Source: Cellulomonas sp. C5510
GTDB taxonomy: Bacteria; Actinomycetota; Actinomycetes; Actinomycetales; Cellulomonadaceae
Length of the DNA: 64,000 bases
Assembly: GCF_019797765.1 (NCBI RefSeq)
Contig: NZ_CP081862.1
Coordinates: 3,844,001-3,908,000 of the forward strand
Reading direction: 5' to 3'
This document shows positions 46,961 through 55,551 of this stretch, in pieces. The notes under the pieces are model-generated. The model did not search any database. It saw only the letters and a list, made by a program, of their open reading frames with translations, and was not told the origin of the DNA. Position 1 is the first letter of the stretch; every line of letters begins with the position of its first letter. The position numbers and the translations under genes are program-made.

Positions 46961-47008
46961 TGAACCTCACGGTTGCGCAACCGCTGGGTTGCGCAACCGT
47001 GAGGTTCA
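46961..47008. terminator. 48-bp perfect hairpin with nested palindromes
   Basis: Two 22-bp arms are exact reverse complements around GCTG. Each arm contains GGTTGCGCAACC, itself a 12-bp palindrome. It lies 28 bases past the stop of the S9 peptidase gene. Confidence 0.8.
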
Positions 47009-47035
47009 GACCGTGTCCTCGCTGGGCGTTCGGGC

Positions 47036-49204
47036 CTAGCCGAGCACCTCCGGCAGCGGCGGCACGTCCTCCCCGGACAGGCCCAGGACGTGCTCGGCCA
47101 GGAACGCCTCCACCACCTGGTACCAGACCTTGGCGTGCTGCGGCGTCAGCACCCAGTGGTTCTCGTCCGGGAAGTAGAGGAACCGGTGCGGCGTGCGTCC
47201 CTCGTCGTCCGCCGCGAGCGCCGAGCGGGACAGCAGCTCGTACCAGAGGCGCAGCCCCTCGCCGATCGGGACCCGGTAGTCCTTGTCGCCGTGCACCACC
47301 AGCATCGGGGTGACGATCTTCTCGACCGACAGGTGCGGCGAGTTCGCGAGCGCCATCTCGGCGGTCATCTCGCGCTCCCAGTAGTACGAGCTGTCCGTCG
47401 TGGGCCCGAACTGGTCCAGGGCCCACAGGCTCGCGTGGGTGACGATCGCCCGGAACCGGTCGGTGTGCCCGGCGACCCAGTTCGCCATGTAGCCGCCGAA
47501 CGACCCGCCCATCGCGGCCGTGCGGGTCTCGTCGACGTCGGCGCGTGCGACGGCCGCGTCGGTGACCGCCATGAGGTCCGTGAACGGCGCAGCCCCCCAC
47601 GCACCCCAGCCGCGCTGCACGAAGTCCTGCCCGTAACCGGTGGACAGCGCCGGGTCGGGCAGCAGCACCGCGTAGCCGCGGGCGGCGAGGATCCACGGGT
47701 TCCAGCGCCACGACCAGGCGTTCCAGGAGCCGAGCGGGCCGCCGTGGATCCACAGCGCGAGCGGTGCCGGCGAGGCGGCGGACGCGCCCTCCGGCAGCAC
47801 GAGCCACGCCCGCACCGTCGCGCCGTCCTCGGCCGTCGTCGTGACCTCGGTGAGGGTGCCGGGCAGGGCGGGCAGCGGCGCCGGGGCGGGCAGGGCGACG
47901 GCCTCGACCGGTGCACCCGAGGCGAGCGCCGCGGCGAGGTCGACCCGGACCGGGTGCGGCGGGGCGGCGTACGAGCTGCGCAGCGCGTACAGCGCGGCAC
48001 CGTCCGGGCTGACGAGCAGGTCCGTGAACGCGGCGTCGTCCGCCGTCACCCGGGTGACCGCGCCGGTGCCGAGGTCGACGTGGAACACGGGGCTGCGCCC
48101 GCCGTCGTCGGCGACCACGATCAGGCCGGAGCCGTCGCGGGTCCACACGACCTGGCCGGGCCAGCGGTCCCAGCCGGGGGCGACCCGCTGCGGCGCCGGT
48201 CCCTCCGCGTCGAGCCCGACGACCCACAGCTCCTCGCGCGGCGCGGTCGTCGGCGTGGTGATCGTCTCGCGCACGTAGGCGACGCGGCGCGAGTCCGGCG
48301 AGATCACGGGGCCGTACACGTCGGCGCCCGGGTCGTCGACCAGCACGCGGCGGCTGCCCGTCGCGACGTCCACGGCGACCAGCCGGTGCCGCTCGACGCC
48401 GCGCGCGGCCGGCCGCGTCCACGTCGTCACGAGCGTCCGACCGTCCGGCGACAGCACGGCGTCCTGGTGCCGCAGGCCGGTGCCGGGGTCGGGCGTGACG
48501 TCGCGGAGCTCCAGGCGCGTCGCGGGCTCACCGGCGGCGGCGGGCGCGGCGGCGGGCGCGGCGACGGCGGACAGGTCCGCGGCGAACAGGTGCGGCACGG
48601 CCGGCCCGAGGTCGTGGTCCCAGTAGCGCACCGGGTAGGAGCTGTGCAGCACGGCGGACACCTTCGCGTCCTTGCGCAGCCCGATGAGGCGCGCGTCCGA
48701 GGCCTCGTCGGTCGCCCGCGGCAGCACGTCCGACGGCACGACCACCACCGGGGCGTCCTCGGCGACCACCACGCCGTCGATCCCGGCCTTGCGGGCGGCG
48801 ACCACCCGCGCCTCGGCACCGTCGGCGGGCAGCAGCCAGAGCGCGGCGGGGGCCTCGTCGTCCGGGGCCTCCGCGTCGGCGTCCGGGCGGGCCGAGGTGA
48901 AGAGCAGGTCGCCCGTCGACGCGAACCGGGCGGACGACTCGCCCTTCGCCGAACGGGTGAGGCGGCGCGAGGGGCGCTCGCCGGCGGGGTCGACCTCCCA
49001 CAGGGCGGTGACGTAGCGGGTGCGCTTCGCGTCGAGCGTGGCGACCGCCGTGACGAGGCGGGTGCCGTCCGGCGACAGCGTCAGCCCGGACAGCCGCGGC
49101 AGGGCGACGTAGGCGTCGAGGTCGTGGAACGGGGTCGGCGGGGCGGCCGCGGACGGGGAGTCGGAGGTGCCGGGGACGGGCGTGGTGTCAGAGGCGTCGG
49201 TCAC
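47036..49204 (-). CDS. S9-family peptidase (acylaminoacyl-peptidase/prolyl oligopeptidase type)
   Basis: 722 residues from GTG 49204. An N-terminal beta-propeller (residues about 20-400) with WD-like blades gates a C-terminal alpha/beta hydrolase. The nucleophile is in AAMGGSFGGYMANWVAGHTD, the aspartate follows in MLVVHGDKDYRVP, and the histidine in YFPDENHWVLTPQHAK. It contains no signal peptide and should act on short peptides in the cytoplasm. It stands alone, closed by the 48-bp hairpin. Confidence 0.92.
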   Translation of the reverse strand: MTDASDTTPVPGTSDSPSAAAPPTPFHDLDAYVALPRLSGLTLSPDGTRLVTAVATLDAKRTRYVTALWEVDPAGERPSRRLTRSAKGESSARFASTGDLLFTSARPDADAEAPDDEAPAALWLLPADGAEARVVAARKAGIDGVVVAEDAPVVVVPSDVLPRATDEASDARLIGLRKDAKVSAVLHSSYPVRYWDHDLGPAVPHLFAADLSAVAAPAAAPAAAGEPATRLELRDVTPDPGTGLRHQDAVLSPDGRTLVTTWTRPAARGVERHRLVAVDVATGSRRVLVDDPGADVYGPVISPDSRRVAYVRETITTPTTAPREELWVVGLDAEGPAPQRVAPGWDRWPGQVVWTRDGSGLIVVADDGGRSPVFHVDLGTGAVTRVTADDAAFTDLLVSPDGAALYALRSSYAAPPHPVRVDLAAALASGAPVEAVALPAPAPLPALPGTLTEVTTTAEDGATVRAWLVLPEGASAASPAPLALWIHGGPLGSWNAWSWRWNPWILAARGYAVLLPDPALSTGYGQDFVQRGWGAWGAAPFTDLMAVTDAAVARADVDETRTAAMGGSFGGYMANWVAGHTDRFRAIVTHASLWALDQFGPTTDSSYYWEREMTAEMALANSPHLSVEKIVTPMLVVHGDKDYRVPIGEGLRLWYELLSRSALAADDEGRTPHRFLYFPDENHWVLTPQHAKVWYQVVEAFLAEHVLGLSGEDVPPLPEVLG

Positions 49205-49216
49205 CCCGCCGTCCTA

Positions 49217-51316
49217 TCACGCGTCCGCGCGATCGCCCTCGGATTTCCCGCCGCCGACGCCGCCGTCCCGGGCCGCCAGGCGGGCGAGCATGGCGTTGTA
49301 CTCGTCCATCTCGGTGTCGCCGTCGCGCTCGACGCGGCGGTCCCGACGGCGCGCCGTCCGCTCGTCGTCCCGCGCCCAGGCGATCGCGACGCCGACCGCG
49401 AGCGCGAGGGTCGGGAGCTCGCCGATCCCCCACGCGACACCGCCGCCGCGCTGCTGGTCGACGATGGCGGACGGCCCCCACTCGCGGCCCATCAGACCGA
49501 ACCAGTCGGGCACCAGCAGCACGTCGCCCGTGGTCAGCGCGACGCCGAAGAACGCGTGGAACGCCATGGTCGCGAACAGCAGCAGCAGCCGCTGCGGGTA
49601 GGCGGGTCGGGTCGGACCGGGGTCGATGCCGACCAGGGCGTTCACGAACAGGTACCCGGCGAGCGAGAAGTGCACGACCATCGCGTAGTGGCCGAGCTCG
49701 GAGGTCAGCGCCCACCGGAAGACGTCGGTGTAGTAGAAGACCACCATCGAGCCGGCGAAGTTCACGGCGGCGACGACGGGGTTGGCGAAGAACCGGCCCC
49801 ACCGGCTGTGCACGAGGGCGAGCAGCCACTCCCGGGGACCGCGCGAGGCGTCGGGCTCGCCGCGCCGGGCGGCGGAGGACCGCGCCGGCAGGGCGCGCAG
49901 GGCGAGCGTCACGGGTGCCGACAGGGCGAGCAGCACCGGCACGACCATCGCGAGGATCATGTGCTCGACCATGTGCGCGCTGAAGAGCACGTGCCCGTAC
50001 ATGGCCGGTCCGCCGGACGTCGTCCAGAAGAACAGCACCATACCCGCCACCCAGGACGCGGTGCGGGCCCACGGCCAGGCGTCCCCGCGGCGGCGCAGGC
50101 GCAGCACCCAGCGCAGGTAGACCACGAGCCCCGCGACGGCCGCCGACGCGAGCAGCACGTCCCAGCGCCACTGCGTGACCCACGCGAGCGTGTCCGGTTC
50201 GGGCGGCAGCGCGTGCCCGGTGACGATCTCCGCGGGCGTCGGGTCCGTGATCGGGTCGTCCGGCACGGGCGGCGGGGAGGCTCCCAGCGCGACGGCGACG
50301 CCCGAGACCGCCCCCATCACGGCGAGCTCCACGAGCACCAGCCGCCAGAACAGCCACGCTGCGGGCGCGCGCTGGTCGCCGGCCAGGCGGGACACCACGC
50401 GGCGGCGGTGCGCGAGGCCGATCAGGCCGAGCACGCCGAACAGGGCGACCTTGACGAGGAGGAGCAGCCCGTAGCGGGTCCCCAGGTCGGACCAGGTGCC
50501 GAGGCGGACCACCGAGTTGACGACGCCGGACACCGCGACCGCGGTGAGCGACCAGCCGGCGACGACCGAGAACCGCGCCACCGCGGGTGCCAGGTCGGCG
50601 CCCAGCCGGTGGGCGAGCGGCGAGAGCGCCACGAGGGTGCCGATCCACAGCGCGGCGCCGACCAGGTGCAGGAACATCGACGAGGTCGCCAGGTCGTGGC
50701 TCGCCGCCCCGGCCGCGTGGCCCGTCTGCGCGGCCTGCCACAGGGCGGTCAGGACGAGTACGGAGATCCCCGCGGCACCGAGCGGGGACGTCGTCATGAG
50801 GGCGAGCGCCGTGACCACCGCCGCGACGACGGCGACGAACAGCAGCACCCGTCCGAGCTCGAACTGCGTGACGAACTGCCCCAGCTCCCCGCCGAAGGCC
50901 GGGTCGTCGAGCCGCAGCCCGGCGACGTTCGCGTAGGTGAGGACGAGCTCCACGACCGCGGCCAGCGTCCACACCGCGGCAGCGGCCGCCGTGACGCCGG
51001 AGGCCGCGCGCACCACGGACCCGTCCGGTCGGCGCACGAGGACGGTCGCGAGCAGCACCAGGCCGCCGAGTGTCGCGGACGCGGCGAGCTCCGAGACCGT
51101 CGACGCGACCGGCAGGCCCCAGCGCACCAGCGCGCCGGGGTCGCGCAGCGCGGTCGGCACGGCGGCGCCGGTGAACGCGAGCCCCGCGACGACGGCGGCC
51201 ACCGCCGCGACGCCCAGCGCCGTCAGCCGCAGGACGCGCGCGGTGGTGCCGGTCCCGTCGGGGACCGGTCCGGGAGGCGCCGCCCGCGGTGGGCGGGCGG
51301 TCGTGGCACCGGCCAT
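49217..51316 (-). CDS. CopD-CtaG fusion membrane protein
   Basis: 699 residues from ATG 51316, overlapping copC by ATGA. The first half has about nine helices with a CopD domain (HLVGAALWIGTLVALSPLAH, VSGVVNSVVRLG). The second half is a caa3-type CtaG domain of seven helices (HVLFSAHMVEHMILAMVVPV, FFANPVVAAVNFAGSMVVFY, FHAFFGVALTTGDVLLVPDW). CopD imports copper received from CopC, and CtaG helps load cytochrome oxidase. The fusion joins both steps. It ends in a charged cytoplasmic tail. Confidence 0.88.
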   Translation of the reverse strand: MAGATTARPPRAAPPGPVPDGTGTTARVLRLTALGVAAVAAVVAGLAFTGAAVPTALRDPGALVRWGLPVASTVSELAASATLGGLVLLATVLVRRPDGSVVRAASGVTAAAAAVWTLAAVVELVLTYANVAGLRLDDPAFGGELGQFVTQFELGRVLLFVAVVAAVVTALALMTTSPLGAAGISVLVLTALWQAAQTGHAAGAASHDLATSSMFLHLVGAALWIGTLVALSPLAHRLGADLAPAVARFSVVAGWSLTAVAVSGVVNSVVRLGTWSDLGTRYGLLLLVKVALFGVLGLIGLAHRRRVVSRLAGDQRAPAAWLFWRLVLVELAVMGAVSGVAVALGASPPPVPDDPITDPTPAEIVTGHALPPEPDTLAWVTQWRWDVLLASAAVAGLVVYLRWVLRLRRRGDAWPWARTASWVAGMVLFFWTTSGGPAMYGHVLFSAHMVEHMILAMVVPVLLALSAPVTLALRALPARSSAARRGEPDASRGPREWLLALVHSRWGRFFANPVVAAVNFAGSMVVFYYTDVFRWALTSELGHYAMVVHFSLAGYLFVNALVGIDPGPTRPAYPQRLLLLFATMAFHAFFGVALTTGDVLLVPDWFGLMGREWGPSAIVDQQRGGGVAWGIGELPTLALAVGVAIAWARDDERTARRRDRRVERDGDTEMDEYNAMLARLAARDGGVGGGKSEGDRADA

Positions 51317-52062
51317 CAGCGCTCCGCCCGGCCGTCCCGGTCGGCGTCGCCGTCGTGCCCCTCGTCCTCGCCGCCGCCGTCCCCGCCGGACGCCGCCCGG
51401 CCCGCGGCGGAGCGACGCCGCTCGCGCACGACGAACACCGCGACGGCCCCGGCGGCGAGCACCGCCACCACCACGACCGCCACCACGCCGGCCTCGAGGC
51501 CGGCGTCCTCGTCCTCCACGACCTCCTGCTGCGGCGACAGCGTGGCCGCCGTCGCCCCGGGGCCGCCCGCGGTCGTGCTGGTGGGCTCCGGCTCGGCGGG
51601 CGGCGCCGACGAGGGAGCCTCCGGCTCGGCGGCCTGCGGCGGGGTGGGCGCGGACGCCGTGAACGTCAGCTCCCCGGACAGCGGGTGCCCGTCCGCCGAC
51701 GTGACGCGCCACTGCACGGTGTAGACGCCCGCCGGCAGGTCGTCCACGAGCGCCTGGGCGACCGTGCTGTCGACGAGCTCCGGTGTCCCGGTGCTCACGG
51801 TGCCGCCGTCCGGACCGAGCACCACCACCTCGGTGCCGATCGCCTGCGCGGGCTGGTCGAACGTCAGCGTGACCCGCGCCGGCGGAGCGGCGACCGTGGC
51901 GCCGTCCTCCGGGTCCGTCCCGAGCAGGGAGTTGTGCGCGGCGGCCCGCGGGGCGGTCGCCAGCAGCGCGACGAGCGCGAGCAGCAGCGCAGCCAGGACC
52001 GGGCCGGCGGCGCGGGGCAGGGTGGTGCGGCGCAGGGCAGCCGCGGGAGCGGTGGGAGTCAC
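51316..52062 (-). CDS. copC: CopC copper-binding protein with C-terminal membrane anchor
   Basis: 248 residues from GTG 52062. The signal peptide ends at RAAAHNSLLG, so the mature chain starts with the copper-ligand histidine. The CopC beta-barrel follows (TDPEDGATVAAPPARVTLTF, YTVQWRVTSADGHPLSGELT). A linker rich in Pro, Glu and Thr and one membrane helix (GVVAVVVVAVLAAGAVAVFV) anchor it outside the cell membrane, with an Asp/Gly-rich inner tail. It overlaps the CopD-CtaG gene. Confidence 0.9.
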   Translation of the reverse strand: MTPTAPAAALRRTTLPRAAGPVLAALLLALVALLATAPRAAAHNSLLGTDPEDGATVAAPPARVTLTFDQPAQAIGTEVVVLGPDGGTVSTGTPELVDSTVAQALVDDLPAGVYTVQWRVTSADGHPLSGELTFTASAPTPPQAAEPEAPSSAPPAEPEPTSTTAGGPGATAATLSPQQEVVEDEDAGLEAGVVAVVVVAVLAAGAVAVFVVRERRRSAAGRAASGGDGGGEDEGHDGDADRDGRAER

Positions 52063-52144
52063 GCCCCCATCATCACCCGCCGCGCGCCGCCGCGCCGCCG
52101 CCCTGGGGACGACGTCCCCGTCCGGGCACCTGCGCAGCCGGGCC

Positions 52145-52153
52145 TGTGGACAA
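52145..52153. promoter_or_regulatory. Exact DnaA box between copC and radC
   Basis: TGTGGACAA is the reverse complement of TTGTCCACA, the high-GC actinobacterial DnaA box. It lies 26 bases upstream of the radC -10 box TAGCGT (52179-52184). Confidence 0.45.
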
Positions 52154-52191
52154 CGGCGGTGGGCCGGTGCCCCGCCCCTAGCGTGGAGGAC

Positions 52192-52881
52192 GTGACGCCC
52201 CTGATGCTCGCCGACCTCGAGCCCGACCAGCGCCCGCGGGAGCGCATGCTGCGCCTGGGGGCGGACGCGCTGTCCGACGTCGAGCTGGTGGCGCTGCTGC
52301 TCGGGTCGGGTCGGCGCGGGTCGAGCGCGCTGCAGACGGCGCGCGACCTGCTCGCGGCGCACGGTGGGCTCGCCGGCCTCGCGCGGTCCGCGTCCACGGA
52401 CCTGCTCGCCCTGCCCGGGGTCGGCCCCGCCAAGGCGACCCGCGTGGTGGCGGCGCTGGCGCTCGCCCGGCGGTTCGGCAGCTCCGCGGACCGTCGGGAG
52501 ACGGCCCGCACGCCCGCGGACGTGGTGCGGGTCGCGGCGCCGCTGCTGGCCGGTCCGCCCGACGGGCGCCTGGTCGTCGTCGCGGGCGACCGTGCCTCGC
52601 GGGTGCTGGGCGCCGTGGTGGTGCCGGGTGCGGACGTGCACGCGGAACCGTTCGACGCCCGCGACGTCCTCGCGGAGACGCTGCGCCGCGGGGGCGTCAC
52701 GCTCGCGCTCGTGCACCGGCACGCGCCCGGGGACCCGGCGCCGCACGCGACGGACCGGGCGGCGACGGCGGCCGTCGCGGCGGGCGCGGCGCACTGCGGC
52801 ATCCGGCTGCTCGACCACCTGGTGCTGGCGGGCGACGCGTGGACCAGCGTGGCGCCGGACCGCACCGCGGGGGCAGGATGA
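52192..52881 (+). CDS. radC: RadC/JAB-domain protein
   Basis: 229 residues from GTG 52192. An N-terminal UPF0758 part (PRERMLRLGADALSDVELVA, LLLGSGRRGSSALQTARDLL) and a helix-hairpin-helix (LLALPGVGPAKATRV, residues 71-85) are followed by the MPN/JAB fold. The metal motif HNHPSGDPxPSxxD is changed to HRHAPGDPAPHATD, still with H175, H177 and D188. A DNA-repair role for RadC has been questioned. TAGCGT ends seven bases before the start, so the transcript may be leaderless. Confidence 0.85.
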   Translation: MTPLMLADLEPDQRPRERMLRLGADALSDVELVALLLGSGRRGSSALQTARDLLAAHGGLAGLARSASTDLLALPGVGPAKATRVVAALALARRFGSSADRRETARTPADVVRVAAPLLAGPPDGRLVVVAGDRASRVLGAVVVPGADVHAEPFDARDVLAETLRRGGVTLALVHRHAPGDPAPHATDRAATAAVAAGAAHCGIRLLDHLVLAGDAWTSVAPDRTAGAG

Positions 52882-52887
52882 CCGACC

Positions 52888-53322
52888 GTGCCCCTCGTCG
52901 ACTCCTCCTCCGAGCCCTCCCCCGCGCACCCGCCCGTGATCCGCGTCGCCGCCGCCGTCATCACCGACGCGCACGGCCGGTGGCTGCTGGTCCGCAAGCG
53001 CGGCACCACCCGGTTCATGCAGGCAGGCGGGAAGATCGACCCCGGCGAGGACCCGGCCGGCGCCCTGGTGCGCGAGCTCGGCGAGGAGCTGGCCGTCGTC
53101 GTGGACCGCGCGCAGCTCCGGGAGGTCGGACGGCGCGAGACCGCTGCCGCGAACGAGCCCGGCCACCACCTGGTCGCGCACGTCTTCGTGGTCGACGGGG
53201 TCACCGACGCCGTGCCGACCGCGGAGATCGAGGAGGCCGTCTGGGTCACGCCCGAGGACGCCGCTCGGCTGCCGCTCGCCCCGCTCACCGCGGACCTGCT
53301 CGCGGAGGCCGTGCGGAGCTGA
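52888..53322 (+). CDS. NUDIX hydrolase
   Basis: 144 residues from GTG 52888, six bases after radC. The Nudix box is complete: GGKIDPGEDPAGALVRELGE followed by ELAV, fitting Gx5Ex7REUxEExGU. It hydrolyses a nucleoside diphosphate linked to another group. The substrate is unknown. Probably it is translated from the radC transcript. Confidence 0.88.
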   Translation: MPLVDSSSEPSPAHPPVIRVAAAVITDAHGRWLLVRKRGTTRFMQAGGKIDPGEDPAGALVRELGEELAVVVDRAQLREVGRRETAAANEPGHHLVAHVFVVDGVTDAVPTAEIEEAVWVTPEDAARLPLAPLTADLLAEAVRS

Positions 53323-53412
53323 CGACGCCGCACCCGCGCGGCGGCGCCCGCACCGGCGCACCCGGTGCGGCTCCCGCAGCACGACGGCCCGGCGACGACC
53401 GCACCGACCGCC

Positions 53413-53418
53413 TAGGGT
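53413..53418 (+). promoter_or_regulatory. -10 box of the PPOX gene
   Basis: TAGGGT ends seven bases before ATG 53426, which suggests a leaderless transcript. Confidence 0.5.
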
Positions 53419-53425
53419 CGGACGC

Positions 53426-53902
53426 ATGGCCCGATCCATCGCGACGACCCGCACCGTCGACCTGCCCGAGCTCCTCGAGTTCGTCCGCCCGCGACACCAC
53501 CTGCTGCTCGTGACCGCCCGCCGCGACGGCCGCCCGCAGGTGTCCCCGGTGAGCGGCGGCGTCGACGAGGCCGGGCGCGTCGTCGTGTCGACCTACCCGG
53601 GCCGGGCGAAGACGGTCAACGCCGAGCGCGACCCCCGCGTCTCGGTCGTGGTGCTGTCGGACGAGTGGGACGGCCCGTGGGTGCAGCTCGACGGCGACGC
53701 CGAGGTGCTGCACATGCCGGAGGCCGAGGACGCGCTCGTCGACTACTACCGCTGCATCGCCGGTGAGCACCCGGACTGGGACGAGTACCGCGCCGCGATG
53801 CGCGTGCAGGGCAAGTCGCTGATCCGCGTCACGCCGACGCGCTGGGGCCCGGTCGCCACGGGCGGCTTCCCGGCGGACGTCGCGGCCCGCCTGGACGGCT
53901 GA
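53426..53902 (+). CDS. PPOX-class F420-dependent oxidoreductase
   Basis: 158 residues from ATG 53426. The split beta-barrel of the flavin/F420 family is visible: FVRPRHHLLLVTARRDGRPQ, VSPVSGGVDEAGRVVVSTYP, GRAKTVNAERDPRVSVVVLS and PWVQLDGDAEVLHMPEAEDA. GKSLIRVTPTRWGPV is the usual ending of the Rv0121c-like F420 group. It probably uses reduced F420. The substrate is unknown. Confidence 0.85.
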   Translation: MARSIATTRTVDLPELLEFVRPRHHLLLVTARRDGRPQVSPVSGGVDEAGRVVVSTYPGRAKTVNAERDPRVSVVVLSDEWDGPWVQLDGDAEVLHMPEAEDALVDYYRCIAGEHPDWDEYRAAMRVQGKSLIRVTPTRWGPVATGGFPADVAARLDG

Positions 53903-53961
53903 GGAACCGGGCCCCCGCAGGCGGGGACGCCGGCCCGGCGCCGACCCGGCACCCGGGCCGG

Positions 53962-53981
53962 CGCCGGCTCCGAAGCCGGCG
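53962..53981. terminator. Terminator between PPOX and the E2 gene
   Basis: CGCCGGC-TCCGAA-GCCGGCG directly precedes the E2 stop at 53982 and lies past the PPOX stop. Other GC-rich stems fill the gap from 53911. Confidence 0.5.
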
Positions 53982-55511
53982 TCAGCCCCAGACCAGCGCC
54001 TGCGCCGGGTCCGCCAGCACCGCGGCGACGTCGGCCAGCACCCGCGACCCGAGCTCCCCGTCCACCAGCCGGTGGTCGACGGACAGCGCGAGCTGCGTGA
54101 CGTGGCGGATCTTGACCTTGCCCTTGTGCACCCACGGCTGCTCCCGGATGGCGCCGAACGCCAGGATCGCGGCCTCGCCGGGGTTGAGGATCGGGGTGCC
54201 GGTGTCGATCCCGAACACGCCGACGTTCGTGATGGTGATGGTGCCGTCGGACATGTCGCGTGGGGTGGTCTTCCCCGCACGGGCGGTCGCGGTGAGGTCC
54301 GCGAGCCCGAGCGCGAGGTCACGCAGGCCGAGCCGGTGCGCGTCCTTGATGTTCGGCACGACGAGCCCGCGCGGGGTCGCGGCGGCGATGCCGAGGTTCA
54401 CGTAGTGCTTGTAGACGATCTCCTGCGCTGCCTCGTCCCAGGACGCGTTGACGTCCGGGTGGCGACGGACGGCGAGCAGCAGGGCCTTGGCGGCGATGAG
54501 CAGCGGCGTGACGCGGACGTCGCGGAACTCGCGGTCCTCCCGCAGGCGGGCGACGAGGCGCATCGTGCGGGTGACGTCGACGGTGTGGAACACCGTGACG
54601 TGCGGCGCCGTGAACGCGGAGGCGACCATCGCCTCCGCAGTGCGCTTGCGCACGGACTTCACGGGGACGCGGGTCTGCCGGCCGTCCGGGGAGACGGTGC
54701 CGGACGCGAGCCACGGCTGGTCGTCACCGGGGTAGGTGGCGAGCTGCCGGGCCTCGGCGGCGGCCTGGTGCGCGAGCACGTCCTCACGGGTGACGATGCC
54801 TCCCGGACCCGTGGGCTGGACGGACTCGAGGTCGACGCCGAGGTCACGGGCGAGCTTGCGGACCGGCGGCTTGGCGAGGGCGCGGGCGCCGGGGCGCAGC
54901 GCGGCGTCGCCGGGGGCCGCACCGGGCGCGGCGGCCGGCACGGGCACCGGGTCGGCCGACCGGGACGCGCCGGGGCCGGCGGTCGAGGGCCGCACGTCGG
55001 CGTCCGCGGGGGCGGGCGCCGCCGCACCGGCGGACGGGTCGCCCTCGGCTGAGGTGAACCGCGCCCGGCGCCGCGTCGGCGCGGCGGCCGTGCCGTAGCC
55101 GACGAGCACGGCGCCGCCGGCCTCCTCGGCGTCCGGCGCCGGGGCGTCCCCCGCAGCCGCCGCAGCCGCCTCGACCGGCTGCGCGTCCGACGTCGGGTCC
55201 TGCACCGCGACCTCCGGCCCCACGCCGGTGGCGCCGGGCGCGCCGCCCTCGGGCGCCGACCCGGTCGGGTCGGTGTCGATCTCGATGATCGGGGTGCCGA
55301 CCTCGACCGTCTCGCCCTCCGCGACCAGCAGCCGCGTGACCACGCCCGCGTACGGGGACGGGAGGTCGACCAGCGACTTCGCGGTCTCGATCTCGACGAT
55401 GGTCTGGTTGATCGCGACGGTGTCCCCGACGGCGACGTGCCAGGCGGCGATCTCGGCCTCGGTCAGGCCCTCGCCCGCGTCGGGGAGGCGGAACTGCTGG
55501 TAGGACGGCAC
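53982..55511 (-). CDS. 2-oxo-acid dehydrogenase E2 (dihydrolipoyl acyltransferase)
   Basis: 509 residues from GTG 55511, with AGGGAG upstream. An N-terminal lipoyl domain has the lysine in EIETAKSLVDLPSPYAGVVT. A long Ala/Pro/Asp linker and an E3-binding domain (ALAKPPVRKLARDLGVDLES) follow. The catalytic domain ends with LALSVDHRLVDGELGSRVLA, holding the active histidine and aspartate. It moves the acyl group from E1 to CoA. With E1 subunits upstream it belongs to a branched-chain or pyruvate dehydrogenase complex. I favour branched-chain because E1 is an alpha/beta pair. E3 is not in the window. Confidence 0.92.
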   Translation of the reverse strand: MPSYQQFRLPDAGEGLTEAEIAAWHVAVGDTVAINQTIVEIETAKSLVDLPSPYAGVVTRLLVAEGETVEVGTPIIEIDTDPTGSAPEGGAPGATGVGPEVAVQDPTSDAQPVEAAAAAAGDAPAPDAEEAGGAVLVGYGTAAAPTRRRARFTSAEGDPSAGAAAPAPADADVRPSTAGPGASRSADPVPVPAAAPGAAPGDAALRPGARALAKPPVRKLARDLGVDLESVQPTGPGGIVTREDVLAHQAAAEARQLATYPGDDQPWLASGTVSPDGRQTRVPVKSVRKRTAEAMVASAFTAPHVTVFHTVDVTRTMRLVARLREDREFRDVRVTPLLIAAKALLLAVRRHPDVNASWDEAAQEIVYKHYVNLGIAAATPRGLVVPNIKDAHRLGLRDLALGLADLTATARAGKTTPRDMSDGTITITNVGVFGIDTGTPILNPGEAAILAFGAIREQPWVHKGKVKIRHVTQLALSVDHRLVDGELGSRVLADVAAVLADPAQALVWG

Positions 55512-55551
55512 GGGTGCTGCTCCCTGGGTGGGGGTGGGACGTCGGGCGGGG

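Noticed and set aside
47090..51724. Long plus-strand open frame opposite the S9 peptidase and CopD-CtaG genes
   Set aside because: No domain. The composition mirrors the third-position bias of the real minus-strand genes.
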